From: a virus
IMG/VR virus record: IMGVR_UViG_3300031933_000021
Span: 1-44,843 of that record
Reading direction: 5' to 3' (one strand)
DNA length: 44,843 bases
Made by a program: the position numbers and the translations under genes. Below, in pieces: positions 17,004-24,883 of this stretch. The stretch's first letter is position 1, and every line of letters begins with the position of its first letter. The notes beneath the pieces were generated by a model. That model did no database searches. It saw only the letters and a program-made list of their open reading frames with translations, and was not told the origin of the DNA.

Positions 17004-17395
17004 AGTCGTACTAGTCCTTTAACATTGTTGAAAGCTTCTTCACCGATTTGTTCAACAAGCTGTTCTTCCATCTGTTTACGTGCAGCAGCAGCTTTAGCTT
17101 TGTTAACTTCGCGTTGAACTTGTTTTTCTACTTCTTGTAGCTTGTTGTAGTAATCCAAGTCTACTTTAGAAACAATCCACTTGTAGTTGAATGCATCTAA
17201 GTTAACTTCTAGAGGGTCTACTGTGTCTACTACTGTAACAATGACAAGACCTGAAGACGGTGAGTCTACGATTACTTTATCGTCTTTTTCAAGCTCAAGA
17301 GTAGTTTTATAGAGGTAAGTCTTTGGATGTCCGTCAAATACTACTTTAACGAATGTGAAGTTTTCTTGTTGAAGAAAGAAAAGATTAGCGTTCAT
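17000..17395 (-). CDS. Beta-domain plus coiled-coil protein, paralogue of 24884-25306
   Basis: The ATG at 17395 has AAGGA eight bases upstream and is preferred to the ATG at 17404; this gives 131 aa. Residues about 1-80 are beta-rich (LYKTTLELEKDDKVIVDSPS, then GLVIVTVVDTVD and FNYKWIVSKVD). Residues 85-125 are a charged helix. The protein encoded at 24884-25306 has the same order of elements (Y-x-Y then T-x-E-L at the first strand, D/GDxxVV-x-SP, VVVVEEV, FDYKFIVQRVD, helix), so the two are diverged duplicates. Function is unknown; location between SSB and polymerase suggests replication. Confidence 0.7.
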   Translation of the reverse strand: MNANLFFLQQENFTFVKVVFDGHPKTYLYKTTLELEKDDKVIVDSPSSGLVIVTVVDTVDPLEVNLDAFNYKWIVSKVDLDYYNKLQEVEKQVQREVNKAKAAAARKQMEEQLVEQIGEEAFNNVKGLVRL

Positions 17396-17417
17396 TGTTT
17401 GCATCCTTATGCAGTTG

Positions 17418-17463
17418 GTAAGATAGTGAAATACACAAAGTATTATGTACTTTACTATCTTAC
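17418..17463. promoter_or_regulatory. 10-bp inverted repeat upstream of the 131-aa gene
   Basis: Arms GTAAGATAGT (17418-17427) and ACTATCTTAC (17454-17463) are perfectly complementary with a 26-base loop. It lies in the leader between the SSB terminator and the next gene, so it may be a leader stem-loop or a protein-binding site. Confidence 0.5.
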
Positions 17464-17485
17464 AAAAGGGAGACCGAAGTCTCCC
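17463..17485 (-). terminator. Intrinsic terminator with TTCG tetraloop after the SSB gene
   Basis: On the minus strand GGGAGAC-TTCG-GTCTCCC is followed directly by TTTTG. A 7-bp GC-rich stem with a UUCG tetraloop and T-run is a classic rho-independent terminator. It would cap the SSB transcript. Confidence 0.88.
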
Positions 17486-17494
17486 TAAAGAGAG

Positions 17495-18169
17495 TTAGAT
17501 ACGTACTTTGCTTGCTGCTGAGTCAGAATCCTGGTTCGATTCACTTTCGCCAGTCCATTCGTTCTCATCCCAACCATCGTTGCCAACATGTTCTTCGTCA
17601 GCATCGAAGCCAGCATCAGCAGTGTATTTCTCTAACTTAGATACTTGAATAGCATTCAAGTACAAAGTAACACCTGCATCTACAATAGTTTTATTGTTAG
17701 GTGTCATGTTCACGTAGATACCCATAGCACCTTTGATTTTACCGATAGAGCCGTTACCTACGATGTTTTCAGTGATACCTTGAACAGGTTTACCTGCTGC
17801 ATTGTAGATACCTACAACCTTGTTCTTACCATCAGGGAATGTAGTACCTGTCTTGAACTGTAGAGCAATACGACCGTTCTTATCGAATGTCTTATTACCT
17901 TCTTCATCAAGAACGAACTCACCATCTTCGTCTTTGATAGCGTCGTAGTAATACCAACCGCTAGTCTTAGGTGCTTTCTTGAAGTTCTTAGGTTTGTTTT
18001 CTTCCCAGAACTGCTCAAGTTCCTGAACAATAGGATGCTGGTCGTTTTCAAGAACAAGTGTAGACACATACTGCATCTTACCACTCATGTTCTCTTTACC
18101 TTCACCACGGATGTTAGTCCAGAAAAGTTCACCTTTAGGAGAGAAGAATTGTTTTGTAGCGTCAGCCAT
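17495..18169 (-). CDS. Single-stranded DNA-binding protein (T7 gp2.5-like)
   Basis: The ATG at 18169 has AAGG about ten bases upstream. The frame upstream of it (to 18265) runs through the promoter, so this start gives 224 aa. The sequence has an OB-like beta-rich body with aromatic residues (SGWYYYDAIKDEDGE, NGRIALQFKTG, MGIYVNMTPNNKTIVDAG, VTLYLNAIQVSKLE). It ends in a long Asp/Glu/Ser-rich acidic tail (EEHVGNDGWDENEWTGESES), the hallmark of phage SSBs that recruit polymerase and helicase. It has its own promoter and terminator, fitting the high level expected of an SSB. Confidence 0.8.
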   Translation of the reverse strand: MADATKQFFSPKGELFWTNIRGEGKENMSGKMQYVSTLVLENDQHPIVQELEQFWEENKPKNFKKAPKTSGWYYYDAIKDEDGEFVLDEEGNKTFDKNGRIALQFKTGTTFPDGKNKVVGIYNAAGKPVQGITENIVGNGSIGKIKGAMGIYVNMTPNNKTIVDAGVTLYLNAIQVSKLEKYTADAGFDADEEHVGNDGWDENEWTGESESNQDSDSAASKVRI

Positions 18170-18207
18170 AGAAATATACCTTATAGAAATTAGTTTTTTA
18201 AGAAATT

Positions 18208-18232
18208 CATGTGAACCATCCCGATTCACATG
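18208..18232 (-). promoter_or_regulatory. 5'-leader hairpin of the SSB transcript
   Basis: A perfect 8-bp inverted repeat (CATGTGAA / TTCACATG, 9-base loop) begins about five bases after the -10 box, so it would form at the very 5' end of the SSB mRNA. Similar stems of different sequence follow several other promoters here. Confidence 0.6.
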
Positions 18233-18236
18233 ATTA

Positions 18237-18265
18237 ATTATACGCGATTTATTTTTAATGTACAA
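18237..18265 (-). promoter_or_regulatory. Sigma70 promoter of the SSB gene
   Basis: The minus strand has TTGTAC (18265-18260), a 17-base spacer and a perfect TATAAT (18242-18237). The spacing is ideal, and the predicted start lies about 60 bases before the ATG at 18169. Confidence 0.82.
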
Positions 18266-18273
18266 TATTTAAT

Positions 18274-18453
18274 TTAAGTATTTTTTGGTACGACTCCATC
18301 ACCTCCACAGTAGCCACATATAGTGTATATAGTTTTAACTCCAAGACCACCACAAGCAGGACAGTCAACTAATTTGTCAGCACTAGACTTCTCGCTCGGC
18401 TTATCCCGACGTAGAATAGTTTTAGGTACATCATCACGTTTGTTTGAGCACAT
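18274..18453 (-). CDS. 59-residue DnaJ-type zinc-finger protein overlapping the helicase gene
   Basis: This frame of 59 codons starts at the ATG at 18453, with AGAGGA about ten bases upstream. It overlaps the 3' end of the Dda-like helicase gene by 85 bases in a different frame. It encodes two CxxCxGxG-type knuckles: C31-P-A-C34-G-G-L-G and C46-G-Y-C49-G-G-D-G. These are the cysteine-rich repeats that bind one zinc ion in DnaJ. The N-terminal 28 residues are basic and hydrophilic. It could bind nucleic acid or act as a protein cofactor of the helicase or SSB. Confidence 0.75.
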   Translation of the reverse strand: MCSNKRDDVPKTILRRDKPSEKSSADKLVDCPACGGLGVKTIYTICGYCGGDGVVPKNT

Positions 18454-19685
18454 AGACCAATATCCTCTGTGTCAAGAATTACAATATCGTAAGTACTACC
18501 TTGACTCTTGTGAACTGTTGTAGCATGAGTAAAATCTAGACACACTACACACTCATCGTAAGTCAAGAAGTCTCTCCAAGCTTTAGCTCTTTTCCGAGCT
18601 AGTTTATGAGTAGGATTGAACTTAGCCCAACCTGCAGCTTTATAACCACGAAACTTAGTTTCAATATCAGCGTTAGACGCAGCAGCTAATTGTTTGAGTT
18701 CTTGCTTCTTCATCTTGAACTCATAGTGACCGAACTCTACTGCAAGAATTAACTCATTACTCTCTTCGTCTTCTACTCTAGCAAATCGACATGCTTCTGT
18801 GTCAATCAAATGCTCTAGAGTTTTGAACTTAGTATTAAGTGGTATATCACCGCTATATGGAGTGTTAATCATCTCTGGAGCATTTACCCATTCATGGAAC
18901 AAGTAACGCTGCTGAGTAGTTGGACTAAATAACCAATCACCTTTCTCTGGCTCTGTTCTACCTTGTACCAAAGAATTTAGCTCTTGTACACGTTTATTAG
19001 TATACGCAAGCATAACAGCATCATGTCCACCTTGCAACGAACGTTCATATTCTTCCACTATATCTAGCTCACGGATGAATCTGTCGTTCGTTGTGAGAGG
19101 TTTGATTGGTGAACCATTAATCATATCAATCAATTCGTTCAGAGGTTTCTGGAGCTCATTGTCGTTACGCCAGATTTTAGTTAGAGTAACACAATAATCA
19201 CCTTTAGGTTGAACGAACGGAATGTCACCTACGGGAGGTAGCTGGTTATTATCACCAAGCCACACTACCTTCATAGCAGGGTCACCTTCGTACTCTGGGT
19301 CTTGAGCAGCACGAATGTCGATACCGTCTTTCTCACCAATCATAGAGTATTCGTCGATGAAGATAACTCTAGGTCTTTCCATCTTACCTGACTGTACTGC
19401 TATGTCAATATGCTGTAAACGAGTAGCATGTTGATTGATACCTGGTCGTTTACGAAGTAAACTCCATAGCGTAGTAACAACAGCACCTTGAGGCAGTTTC
19501 TCTTGCAGTATACCACACGCTTTATGAGTGTAAGCACACACAGCATAAGGTATGTCGTTTTCCATACAGTATTCTACAGATGCACGTAAGTCAGTAGTCT
19601 TACCTGTACCTGCTGGACCTGTTACATACATATCCCAAGCATGCTCATCTTCCATGAACTTCTTAAATACATCAACAGTTTTCAT
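18369..19685 (-). CDS. Dda/RecD-like superfamily 1 DNA helicase
   Basis: The start is set at the ATG at 19685, which has AAGGAG nine bases upstream, rather than the GTG at 19721; this gives 438 aa. Motifs are complete: Walker A GPAGTGKT, Walker B FIDEYSM, motif III WLGDNNQLPPVG, the VTLTKIWRND segment, motif V THATTVHKSQGSTYD and motif VI YVGISRAR. The size and motif style match T4 Dda and phage RecD-like helicases that assist replication initiation and fork movement. It overlaps the primase-helicase stop by 14 bases and is overlapped at its own 3' end by the zinc-finger gene. Confidence 0.9.
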   Translation of the reverse strand: MKTVDVFKKFMEDEHAWDMYVTGPAGTGKTTDLRASVEYCMENDIPYAVCAYTHKACGILQEKLPQGAVVTTLWSLLRKRPGINQHATRLQHIDIAVQSGKMERPRVIFIDEYSMIGEKDGIDIRAAQDPEYEGDPAMKVVWLGDNNQLPPVGDIPFVQPKGDYCVTLTKIWRNDNELQKPLNELIDMINGSPIKPLTTNDRFIRELDIVEEYERSLQGGHDAVMLAYTNKRVQELNSLVQGRTEPEKGDWLFSPTTQQRYLFHEWVNAPEMINTPYSGDIPLNTKFKTLEHLIDTEACRFARVEDEESNELILAVEFGHYEFKMKKQELKQLAAASNADIETKFRGYKAAGWAKFNPTHKLARKRAKAWRDFLTYDECVVCLDFTHATTVHKSQGSTYDIVILDTEDIGLCAQTNVMMYLKLFYVGISRARSLVLTN

Positions 19686-21915
19686 CCCAATCTTCTCCTT
19701 CTTCGTCAGCACTGAAGCCACTAGAGATATGTATAGTGTATTCAGGTTGATAGTCTATAGTAGTACGATGCATCTTAATACCTGCTACGCGAATAGCATT
19801 ACGTAAGTCAGATTCTTTACCTGAATCACGAGTTAGAACAGCGAACAAATCAGCTAAAGTAGAGAATTTAATCTTACCTTCTATGATTTCTTCTGACAAT
19901 GACTCGATGCAGTTTAAGCTTCCTAATTCAGCTAGGTACTCATACATCTCTTTCTTAAGAGCATAAGCAATACGTTGCTCTGCGTACATAGAATCAGCAA
20001 TAAGTTTGTCTTTCAATTTAGACAGCGGTGGAGTAACATAGTCATCATTAGACAACGACTTAACTTTAGTTGCTAAGTAATAAGCAAAGTCTTTAGTCTC
20101 GTTATGAATCTTATCGACAACATTAGCAATACCACCAGCTTCTTTAACCCAGTCTTGTGATGCTAACACATTAGGTGTAGACATAAAAGCAAGACGACGT
20201 TCACCTTCGTCAAGCATAAGAGGGTTACGGTTAGCTGTCATTATGAAAGTAGCATTATGCAAGTAATCAAAACCATCTGTACGCATAGCACGAATCTGAA
20301 CTTTCTGCTTACCTGTGTATGACTTAAGAATACCTAGAGCAGTAATCTTATCGCGAGCAGTACTCAGTTGGTCACCATACTCATCGAGCTGAACGAAGTA
20401 GGTATCCATTAACCAAGTATTATACTTTTCAAGAAATTCAGTTGTTGATGGACGAGTAACATTACCCATGAACTTTTCAATAATACTTACGAACACGTCT
20501 TTACCTGAACCTTGAACACCTAGAAAGTAAAGAACTACTGGACTATATTTAAAAGTCAACATCTTAGTACGAATGAAACTAAGCACGTAGTCACGCATCA
20601 ACTTCTCTGGTATCAGAGTTTCTAAATACTTAAGTGTAGTAACTGGTTTAGTGTACTTGTCTTTATAGTTCTCAGGTTCATGTAGTATAACTAACTCTGG
20701 AGTCTGCTTGAATGTGTTTAGTAGTCGTCTGTTGAAATTATCAGACTCATTAAATCCAAACGGCTTATTAGGCGCAGATATGACATCAACTAAAGGAGTC
20801 TCACCTAATATTTGAGGCTTGGTCATATTAGCTACATCACGAGATTTTACTACGTGAATATGAGATATTAAATCTGTCTCACGACTGAACAGAGATACTG
20901 ATTGATTAGCTTCATCTACCATGTAGTAGTTCTTACGGTTTGGGTCGTAAGCAATCTCAATGCTCGATGCATCTTTAGTCGGAATAATAAAGCGGTTTAC
21001 ACGCCAGTTCTCATCATAGTTCCAAATGACTTTACCATCTACACTCGCAGTATGATTAAGCATTGGGTCCAAGATAGTCTTAGTAAACTTCTCATCGTCC
21101 ATCGGGTCATCCCAAAGACCATTTACTAAAGTCATCATCTTTATGTACATGTCTTCGTCGATGCTAATATCAGCACCTAAGATAGCACTAACTTTAGACA
21201 GATACTCAGAACCACGACCTTCAGGAACATGTTTAGGATGCAGAGCACCAGACTTTAAGTATTCTTCTTCTTCACGAAATGACTTAGGAGTAAGAATACG
21301 AAATAAGTTAGGAGTATACTGATTTAACTCAACAGCTTGCTTAACTAAAGGATACAAACACATACCAGTAGATACTTGTTGAGTGTTTATAACCTCTTCT
21401 TTAGACTTCTTACGTGACTTAGCTAATTGGATGAGAAGTATCTTTGACGTCTCTGGTATCGCTTTAACTTCCGGTAACTCTGAGAGAGTGACTTTAGTCT
21501 TATTTGCTTCAGTCGGCAGGTACACAAAGCCTCTGTTCGAGTAGAAGTCAAGCGCCATCTTACCATCGTTAATCGAGAACGACTCTTCGAGTTCTTCTTC
21601 GTATTTGTAGATAAATGTACCGCAGGTCTTGCCTTTCCCTTTAGACTCAAAAATAAAAGTGTAGTCAGGGTCCAGTGCTTTAAATGTGTTAAACGTACTT
21701 TCGTTATCGCAGTCGATAGCGATGATGCCAGACACAGCTCCTGTGATAGCACCGCCCAATGCTGTTGGTTGCTTATTGAATACATCTTGGTACTTGTTTC
21801 TCCATCCTTTCTCGAAAACTGGTACAGTTTTATCACCATCAGCGAGTCTTTTCAACTCACCTTTAAGTGGTACAGTGTGCCATCCTAAGTCGATGAATGG
21901 TTGTATAGTCTTCAT
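19672..21915 (-). CDS. Bifunctional primase-helicase (AEP prim-pol plus SF3/D5 helicase)
   Basis: This 747-residue protein has two parts. The N-terminal ~160 residues form an archaeo-eukaryotic-type primase-polymerase domain: GWHTVPLKGELKR, GAITGAVSGIIAIDCDNE (catalytic acidic cluster) and a lysine-rich KGKGKT segment. The C-terminal SF3 helicase begins near residue 465 with Walker A GVQGSGKD, Walker B FVQLDEYGD, and sensor segment NATFIMTANRNPLML followed by GERRLAFM. It would prime and unwind the replication fork. The ATG overlaps the upstream HTH gene's stop (TAATG), and CGAGGT precedes it. Confidence 0.9.
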   Translation of the reverse strand: MKTIQPFIDLGWHTVPLKGELKRLADGDKTVPVFEKGWRNKYQDVFNKQPTALGGAITGAVSGIIAIDCDNESTFNTFKALDPDYTFIFESKGKGKTCGTFIYKYEEELEESFSINDGKMALDFYSNRGFVYLPTEANKTKVTLSELPEVKAIPETSKILLIQLAKSRKKSKEEVINTQQVSTGMCLYPLVKQAVELNQYTPNLFRILTPKSFREEEEYLKSGALHPKHVPEGRGSEYLSKVSAILGADISIDEDMYIKMMTLVNGLWDDPMDDEKFTKTILDPMLNHTASVDGKVIWNYDENWRVNRFIIPTKDASSIEIAYDPNRKNYYMVDEANQSVSLFSRETDLISHIHVVKSRDVANMTKPQILGETPLVDVISAPNKPFGFNESDNFNRRLLNTFKQTPELVILHEPENYKDKYTKPVTTLKYLETLIPEKLMRDYVLSFIRTKMLTFKYSPVVLYFLGVQGSGKDVFVSIIEKFMGNVTRPSTTEFLEKYNTWLMDTYFVQLDEYGDQLSTARDKITALGILKSYTGKQKVQIRAMRTDGFDYLHNATFIMTANRNPLMLDEGERRLAFMSTPNVLASQDWVKEAGGIANVVDKIHNETKDFAYYLATKVKSLSNDDYVTPPLSKLKDKLIADSMYAEQRIAYALKKEMYEYLAELGSLNCIESLSEEIIEGKIKFSTLADLFAVLTRDSGKESDLRNAIRVAGIKMHRTTIDYQPEYTIHISSGFSADEEGEDWDENC

Positions 21916-22544
21916 TAGTTACCTCGACAAATATTGTAGACTTGGCTTCGAGAGATATTATAGTCTGTAGCTAAAGTATCAGCACTAACACCTTGAGCTT
22001 TCTTATTTCTTATTTCAGCTTTTACTTTAGCGCTAAGATAACTATACTTCTTACGTTTAACTTTATTCTTCTTAATCTGAGAAATACGACCAGGACTTAA
22101 GTTAAACATCTTAGCTATCTCTTCGTTAGTATAACGACCAGTGTCTATGAGTTTATTAATCTCTTCTTTCTCTTGTTCTGTCGTACCACAATGATAACCT
22201 TTGGCACGTAACTCACCAGTAGGCACACCTTGCTTAATTAGTTCGTTCATTTCATGAACTGTTAAGAATCTACTAATGCCATGATTAGCAATCTCACTTA
22301 CTTCATGTAAAGGCACGATGTAAATAGCTGAAATCTGCTTCATGGTCATGTTATGGTCATGATAAGACTCTTCTATTTCTGAAGCAAGACCTGGTGTTAT
22401 ATCGTAAAGAGACGTACCTTTCGACTTGAGGTAGTAACGGAACGAGCGATGTGATACTTTGAGAGTGTCGAGAATATTGTCAACGTCAAGTACTTTAGAT
22501 TTAGTGTAAGCTTCAAAAGCAATTTGAATTGTTGATTTCTTCAT
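21915..22544 (-). CDS. Multi-helix-turn-helix DNA-binding protein
   Basis: This 209-residue basic protein has at least three HTH-like units: MTMKQISAIYIVPLHEVSEI, then TNEEIAKMFNLSPGRISQIKK, and at the C-terminus VSADTLATDYNISRSQVYNI. The second matches sigma-factor region 4/resolvase-type HTHs. The N-terminal unit (VSHRSFRYYLKSKG) may be a fourth. It leads the primase-helicase operon, so it is a good candidate for an origin-binding protein or a transcription switch between early and middle genes. No catalytic domain is visible. Confidence 0.75.
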   Translation of the reverse strand: MKKSTIQIAFEAYTKSKVLDVDNILDTLKVSHRSFRYYLKSKGTSLYDITPGLASEIEESYHDHNMTMKQISAIYIVPLHEVSEIANHGISRFLTVHEMNELIKQGVPTGELRAKGYHCGTTEQEKEEINKLIDTGRYTNEEIAKMFNLSPGRISQIKKNKVKRKKYSYLSAKVKAEIRNKKAQGVSADTLATDYNISRSQVYNICRGN

Positions 22545-22570
22545 AATATATTATGAACTCCTTGAACCAA

Positions 22571-22591
22571 AGAAAGGGGCAATTAAGCCCC
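22571..22591 (-). terminator. Intrinsic terminator after the 168-aa early gene
   Basis: On the minus strand GGGGC-TTAATT-GCCCC is followed by TTTCTTT. The 5-bp GC stem plus T-rich tail separates the early Cys/His gene from the HTH and replication operon. Confidence 0.75.
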
Positions 22592-22608
22592 AATCTTAAA
22601 GCGACCAC

Positions 22609-23115
22609 TTAAACTTCGTAGCCACGTGCTTGAGAATCTGCTAGACACTCTTCAAGAGTTTCGAAGCCATAACCATCTTCACGAGGTTTAACTTCGTCAC
22701 GAGCTTTAAGTAGCTCATTTTCGCGTGCTTCGATTTCATCAACAGTGATTTCACCTGCTTTAAGGTCTTCAAGGATTTGTTGAGACGCTTGCTTGAAGTC
22801 ACGATGCTGTTTAGTCCAGTTAGATGTACCTTCTTTACACATAACTGCTAGACCAGTTGGAGAGTTAGCTTTCTTGCCAAACTCAGCAACACGCGGGTCC
22901 ATCCACAATTTGTGGTAAGCACACTTGATTGCAACAACTTCACCAGCTTCGTTCTTATGGAAGTTTTGAGGTTTACCACCACCTGAACCAGACTTAGCTG
23001 ATGCTAGCGCATTTACTTCGTCCATTACTGAAGCGATTGTCGCATCTGCGTTAGATTCCATTGCAGTAGTTAGCAATGACACGATAGGTTTAAAAGCTTT
23101 TTTGATTGTTGACAT
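22609..23115 (-). CDS. Early protein, Cys/His-containing family, copy 1
   Basis: This 168-residue protein of unknown function has a conserved core of about 75 residues shared with the product of 26811-27338. The shared elements are NF-x-K-(D/N)-E-x-G-x-VVAI, C-x-YHK-x-W, (E/Y)(F/Y)GKKA, TGL-x-x-MCKEG and W-T-K-x-x-R. The flanks are helical and charged. The paired Cys-x2-His and Met-Cys could bind metal or form a structural core. It has GAGGTGAC before the ATG, its own sigma70 promoter, a leader hairpin and a terminator, so it is a strongly and separately expressed early gene. A host-takeover or nucleic-acid-binding role is possible. Confidence 0.75.
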   Translation of the reverse strand: MSTIKKAFKPIVSLLTTAMESNADATIASVMDEVNALASAKSGSGGGKPQNFHKNEAGEVVAIKCAYHKLWMDPRVAEFGKKANSPTGLAVMCKEGTSNWTKQHRDFKQASQQILEDLKAGEITVDEIEARENELLKARDEVKPREDGYGFETLEECLADSQARGYEV

Positions 23116-23149
23116 ATGTCACCTCGTTAAATATTCATGAAATTGGATG

Positions 23150-23165
23150 ATGTTCACCAGAACAT
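23150..23165 (-). promoter_or_regulatory. 5'-leader hairpin of the 168-aa early gene
   Basis: ATGTTC / GAACAT, a perfect 6-bp inverted repeat with a 4-base loop, starts about seven bases after the -10 box, at the predicted 5' end of the mRNA. Confidence 0.55.
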
Positions 23166-23171
23166 GATTTA

Positions 23172-23200
23172 ATAATACTGTATCACAACGTCGTTGTAAA
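23172..23200 (-). promoter_or_regulatory. Sigma70 promoter of the 168-aa early gene
   Basis: The minus strand has TTTACA (23200-23195), a 17-base spacer and TATTAT (23177-23172). The -35 lies inside the last codons of the preceding 57-aa membrane protein gene. Confidence 0.75.
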
Positions 23201-23356
23201 CCCTAAAATACGCATAATTACGTAAAATATTCCTCCTCCTATAATACAGGTCAAAATCATCGCGAAAATAATTACTCCTGCTACTCCAAGATAACCTTTC
23301 TCCCACATCTTGAGAAAGAAGTATATTGCTACAAAAGCTGCTGCGAACTCTATCAT
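23183..23356 (-). CDS. 57-residue small membrane protein paired with the GHKL ATPase
   Basis: This 57-codon frame starts at the ATG at 23356, one base after the stop of the GHKL ATPase gene (TAG-T-ATG), with AAAGGA about seven bases upstream. The protein has two hydrophobic segments (about 3-16 and 23-50, including GVIIFAMILTCIIGGGIFYVI) joined by a short WEKGY turn, so it is probably a two-pass inner-membrane protein. The tight coupling suggests it works with the ATPase. It could also be a holin-like or superinfection-exclusion peptide. Confidence 0.65.
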   Translation of the reverse strand: MIEFAAAFVAIYFFLKMWEKGYLGVAGVIIFAMILTCIIGGGIFYVIMRILGFTTTL

Positions 23357-23357
23357 A

Positions 23358-24383
23358 CTACCATCCTTTAGATTGGTTGATTAGAGTAATGAACTTGTTA
23401 CGTAAGTCACGACGCATGTGCTTCTTATTATCTTCAAGAAACTTAGTTAGAATACCAAGAGGTGAGTTAGGTTTAATTCGTTGCTCTTGTTCTTCGATGC
23501 CACACTTAGAGAATGTGCTATACGAGTTGTAACCGAATGTAGTATGAGAGCTACCTATGTACTGCACTGTAGGTTTACCAATCTTAGCTCCATCGCCATA
23601 CTTGTTATAAAATAGTCTAGCTAACTCAGCTTTTAGTTCTTTGTTACTATGAATGTGATACTGTAAGTTAGCTATATCGTTAGCATCATTCTCTAATAGC
23701 TTAAAGACTAACTCTGCTTTATCAGTCTGCTTAGCATAATACTTACCAAGAGTCCAGTGAATACCATTAACCATATTACGGTCACGGTTTAGTTCAATAC
23801 TATCAGGAGAGAAGTTATAACCATACGATAAGTTATTGTCTTCACATACCCACAGACCGCTCACATAGATTTGTCCAGGCTTCGTGTATAAGACTTCGAC
23901 ATTATTACGAATAACTGGTAATGGATGCTCTGTAAAATGCGTCACACGCTCACACAAGAGGTCTGTGTCTACATGATTCACATCACATATAAAGACAATA
24001 TCGTCAGAGTAATCACTAACTTCTTCGATGTTAATGCAGAATTCTTTTACACCAGTGAAGTCGTTTAATTCGAAAGAACCTGTAGCTGCGTACTTACCGA
24101 AAAAGATAACAGGATTTAGTTCTAAGCGAGTAAGTACTAACATCGCTATCTTAAAGCCTTCACCATATTTACCTATAGCACCATCAGCTTTCTCACTAAC
24201 ACCAATGGTAAATACTCGAGGTTCTAATGTAGCACCTTCAGTAGTTACTTTGATAATCTTGTCGTTGAACTCACAAGTGTAAGGTCTATTTGAGTCAATA
24301 GCGTTCTGAACTATCTCACGTAGAGCTTCGATTTCTGTCCAATCTGAACAGTAAGTATTTGATATATTGTAGTTAAGTTTCAT
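23358..24383 (-). CDS. GHKL (Hsp90/histidine-kinase-like) ATPase of unknown role
   Basis: The start is taken as the ATG at 24383 (341 aa) instead of the TTG at 24398. The N-terminal ~200 residues have the Bergerat nucleotide-binding fold: E23-x3-N27-x2-D30 in REIVQNAID (N box) and GKYGEGFK (71-78, lid/G2 box) followed by IAMLVLTRL. The usual DxGxG (G1) box is not obvious, replaced by a VFTIGVSEK segment. The C-terminal third is helical and basic. There is no kinase, MutL or gyrase C-terminal domain that I recognise. Similar stand-alone GHKL proteins occur in phages without a known function. It shares the early region with the coupled membrane protein 23183-23356. Confidence 0.75.
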   Translation of the reverse strand: MKLNYNISNTYCSDWTEIEALREIVQNAIDSNRPYTCEFNDKIIKVTTEGATLEPRVFTIGVSEKADGAIGKYGEGFKIAMLVLTRLELNPVIFFGKYAATGSFELNDFTGVKEFCINIEEVSDYSDDIVFICDVNHVDTDLLCERVTHFTEHPLPVIRNNVEVLYTKPGQIYVSGLWVCEDNNLSYGYNFSPDSIELNRDRNMVNGIHWTLGKYYAKQTDKAELVFKLLENDANDIANLQYHIHSNKELKAELARLFYNKYGDGAKIGKPTVQYIGSSHTTFGYNSYSTFSKCGIEEQEQRIKPNSPLGILTKFLEDNKKHMRRDLRNKFITLINQSKGW

Positions 24384-24429
24384 AGTGATAATATCCAATA
24401 TATTGAGAGTAAACTAAATGTGATAGCAA

Positions 24430-24636
24430 TTAAACTAAGTCGCATAGTAATAGCTTCACAGTGATTGCGTCTTCTTCACCTTGGCGAGTAATCTTCACCT
24501 TTAGCTGACGCTGTGTTACCTTATGAAAGGCATTTGGTTGCCAGATTTTCATTATAACATAATCTTCGCTATAATGTTTATCAATATAAGAGCGAACCAT
24601 TTTACCGATGTAAGAGTCAAGAGTAATTAAAGGCAT
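24430..24636 (-). CDS. Small early protein, unknown
   Basis: The ATG at 24636 is chosen because TGGAG lies seven bases upstream and it is one base after the stop of the preceding small gene (TAG-T-ATG); it gives 68 aa. The sequence alternates beta-like and basic segments (VIMKIWQPN, then LKVKITRQGEEDAITVKLLL). No family is recognised. It belongs to the early leftward gene group. Confidence 0.6.
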   Translation of the reverse strand: MPLITLDSYIGKMVRSYIDKHYSEDYVIMKIWQPNAFHKVTQRQLKVKITRQGEEDAITVKLLLCDLV

Positions 24637-24637
24637 A

Positions 24638-24817
24638 CTATACTCCATATGCTAAGAAGATAATCGCATCACGTAGTGTCTTATGATACTTAGAACCTGC
24701 GTACCACTGGCCTTCACGCTTCTTAATAGAGCCAGCTAACTTGCCGCCAATCCAAACATAACGACGCTGTCTTTTACGGTCGTATGTAACACTATAAGCA
24801 ACTTCACGAACTTTCAT
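24638..24817 (-). CDS. 59-residue basic early protein
   Basis: A 59-codon frame begins at the ATG at 24817 with CGGAG about nine bases upstream. It ends one base before the next ATG. The protein is rich in Arg, Lys, Tyr and Trp (YDRKRQRRYVWIGGKLAG, then KREGQWYAGSKYHKTLRDA). This beta-hairpin pattern resembles small DNA-mimic or AP2/integrase N-arm-like folds that bind nucleic acid. Function is unknown. Coding is supported by ribosome site, coupling and composition. Confidence 0.65.
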   Translation of the reverse strand: MKVREVAYSVTYDRKRQRRYVWIGGKLAGSIKKREGQWYAGSKYHKTLRDAIIFLAYGV

Positions 24818-24883
24818 AGTTATAATCTCCGATTAGTTAATATAAGTGTGGCCTCGGTATAAGACCACACACGTGTGTAATTG

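Noticed and set aside
18453-18523. 66-codon plus-strand ORF starting at 18323 across the helicase end
   Set aside because: It is antisense to both the helicase and zinc-finger genes and lacks a ribosome site.
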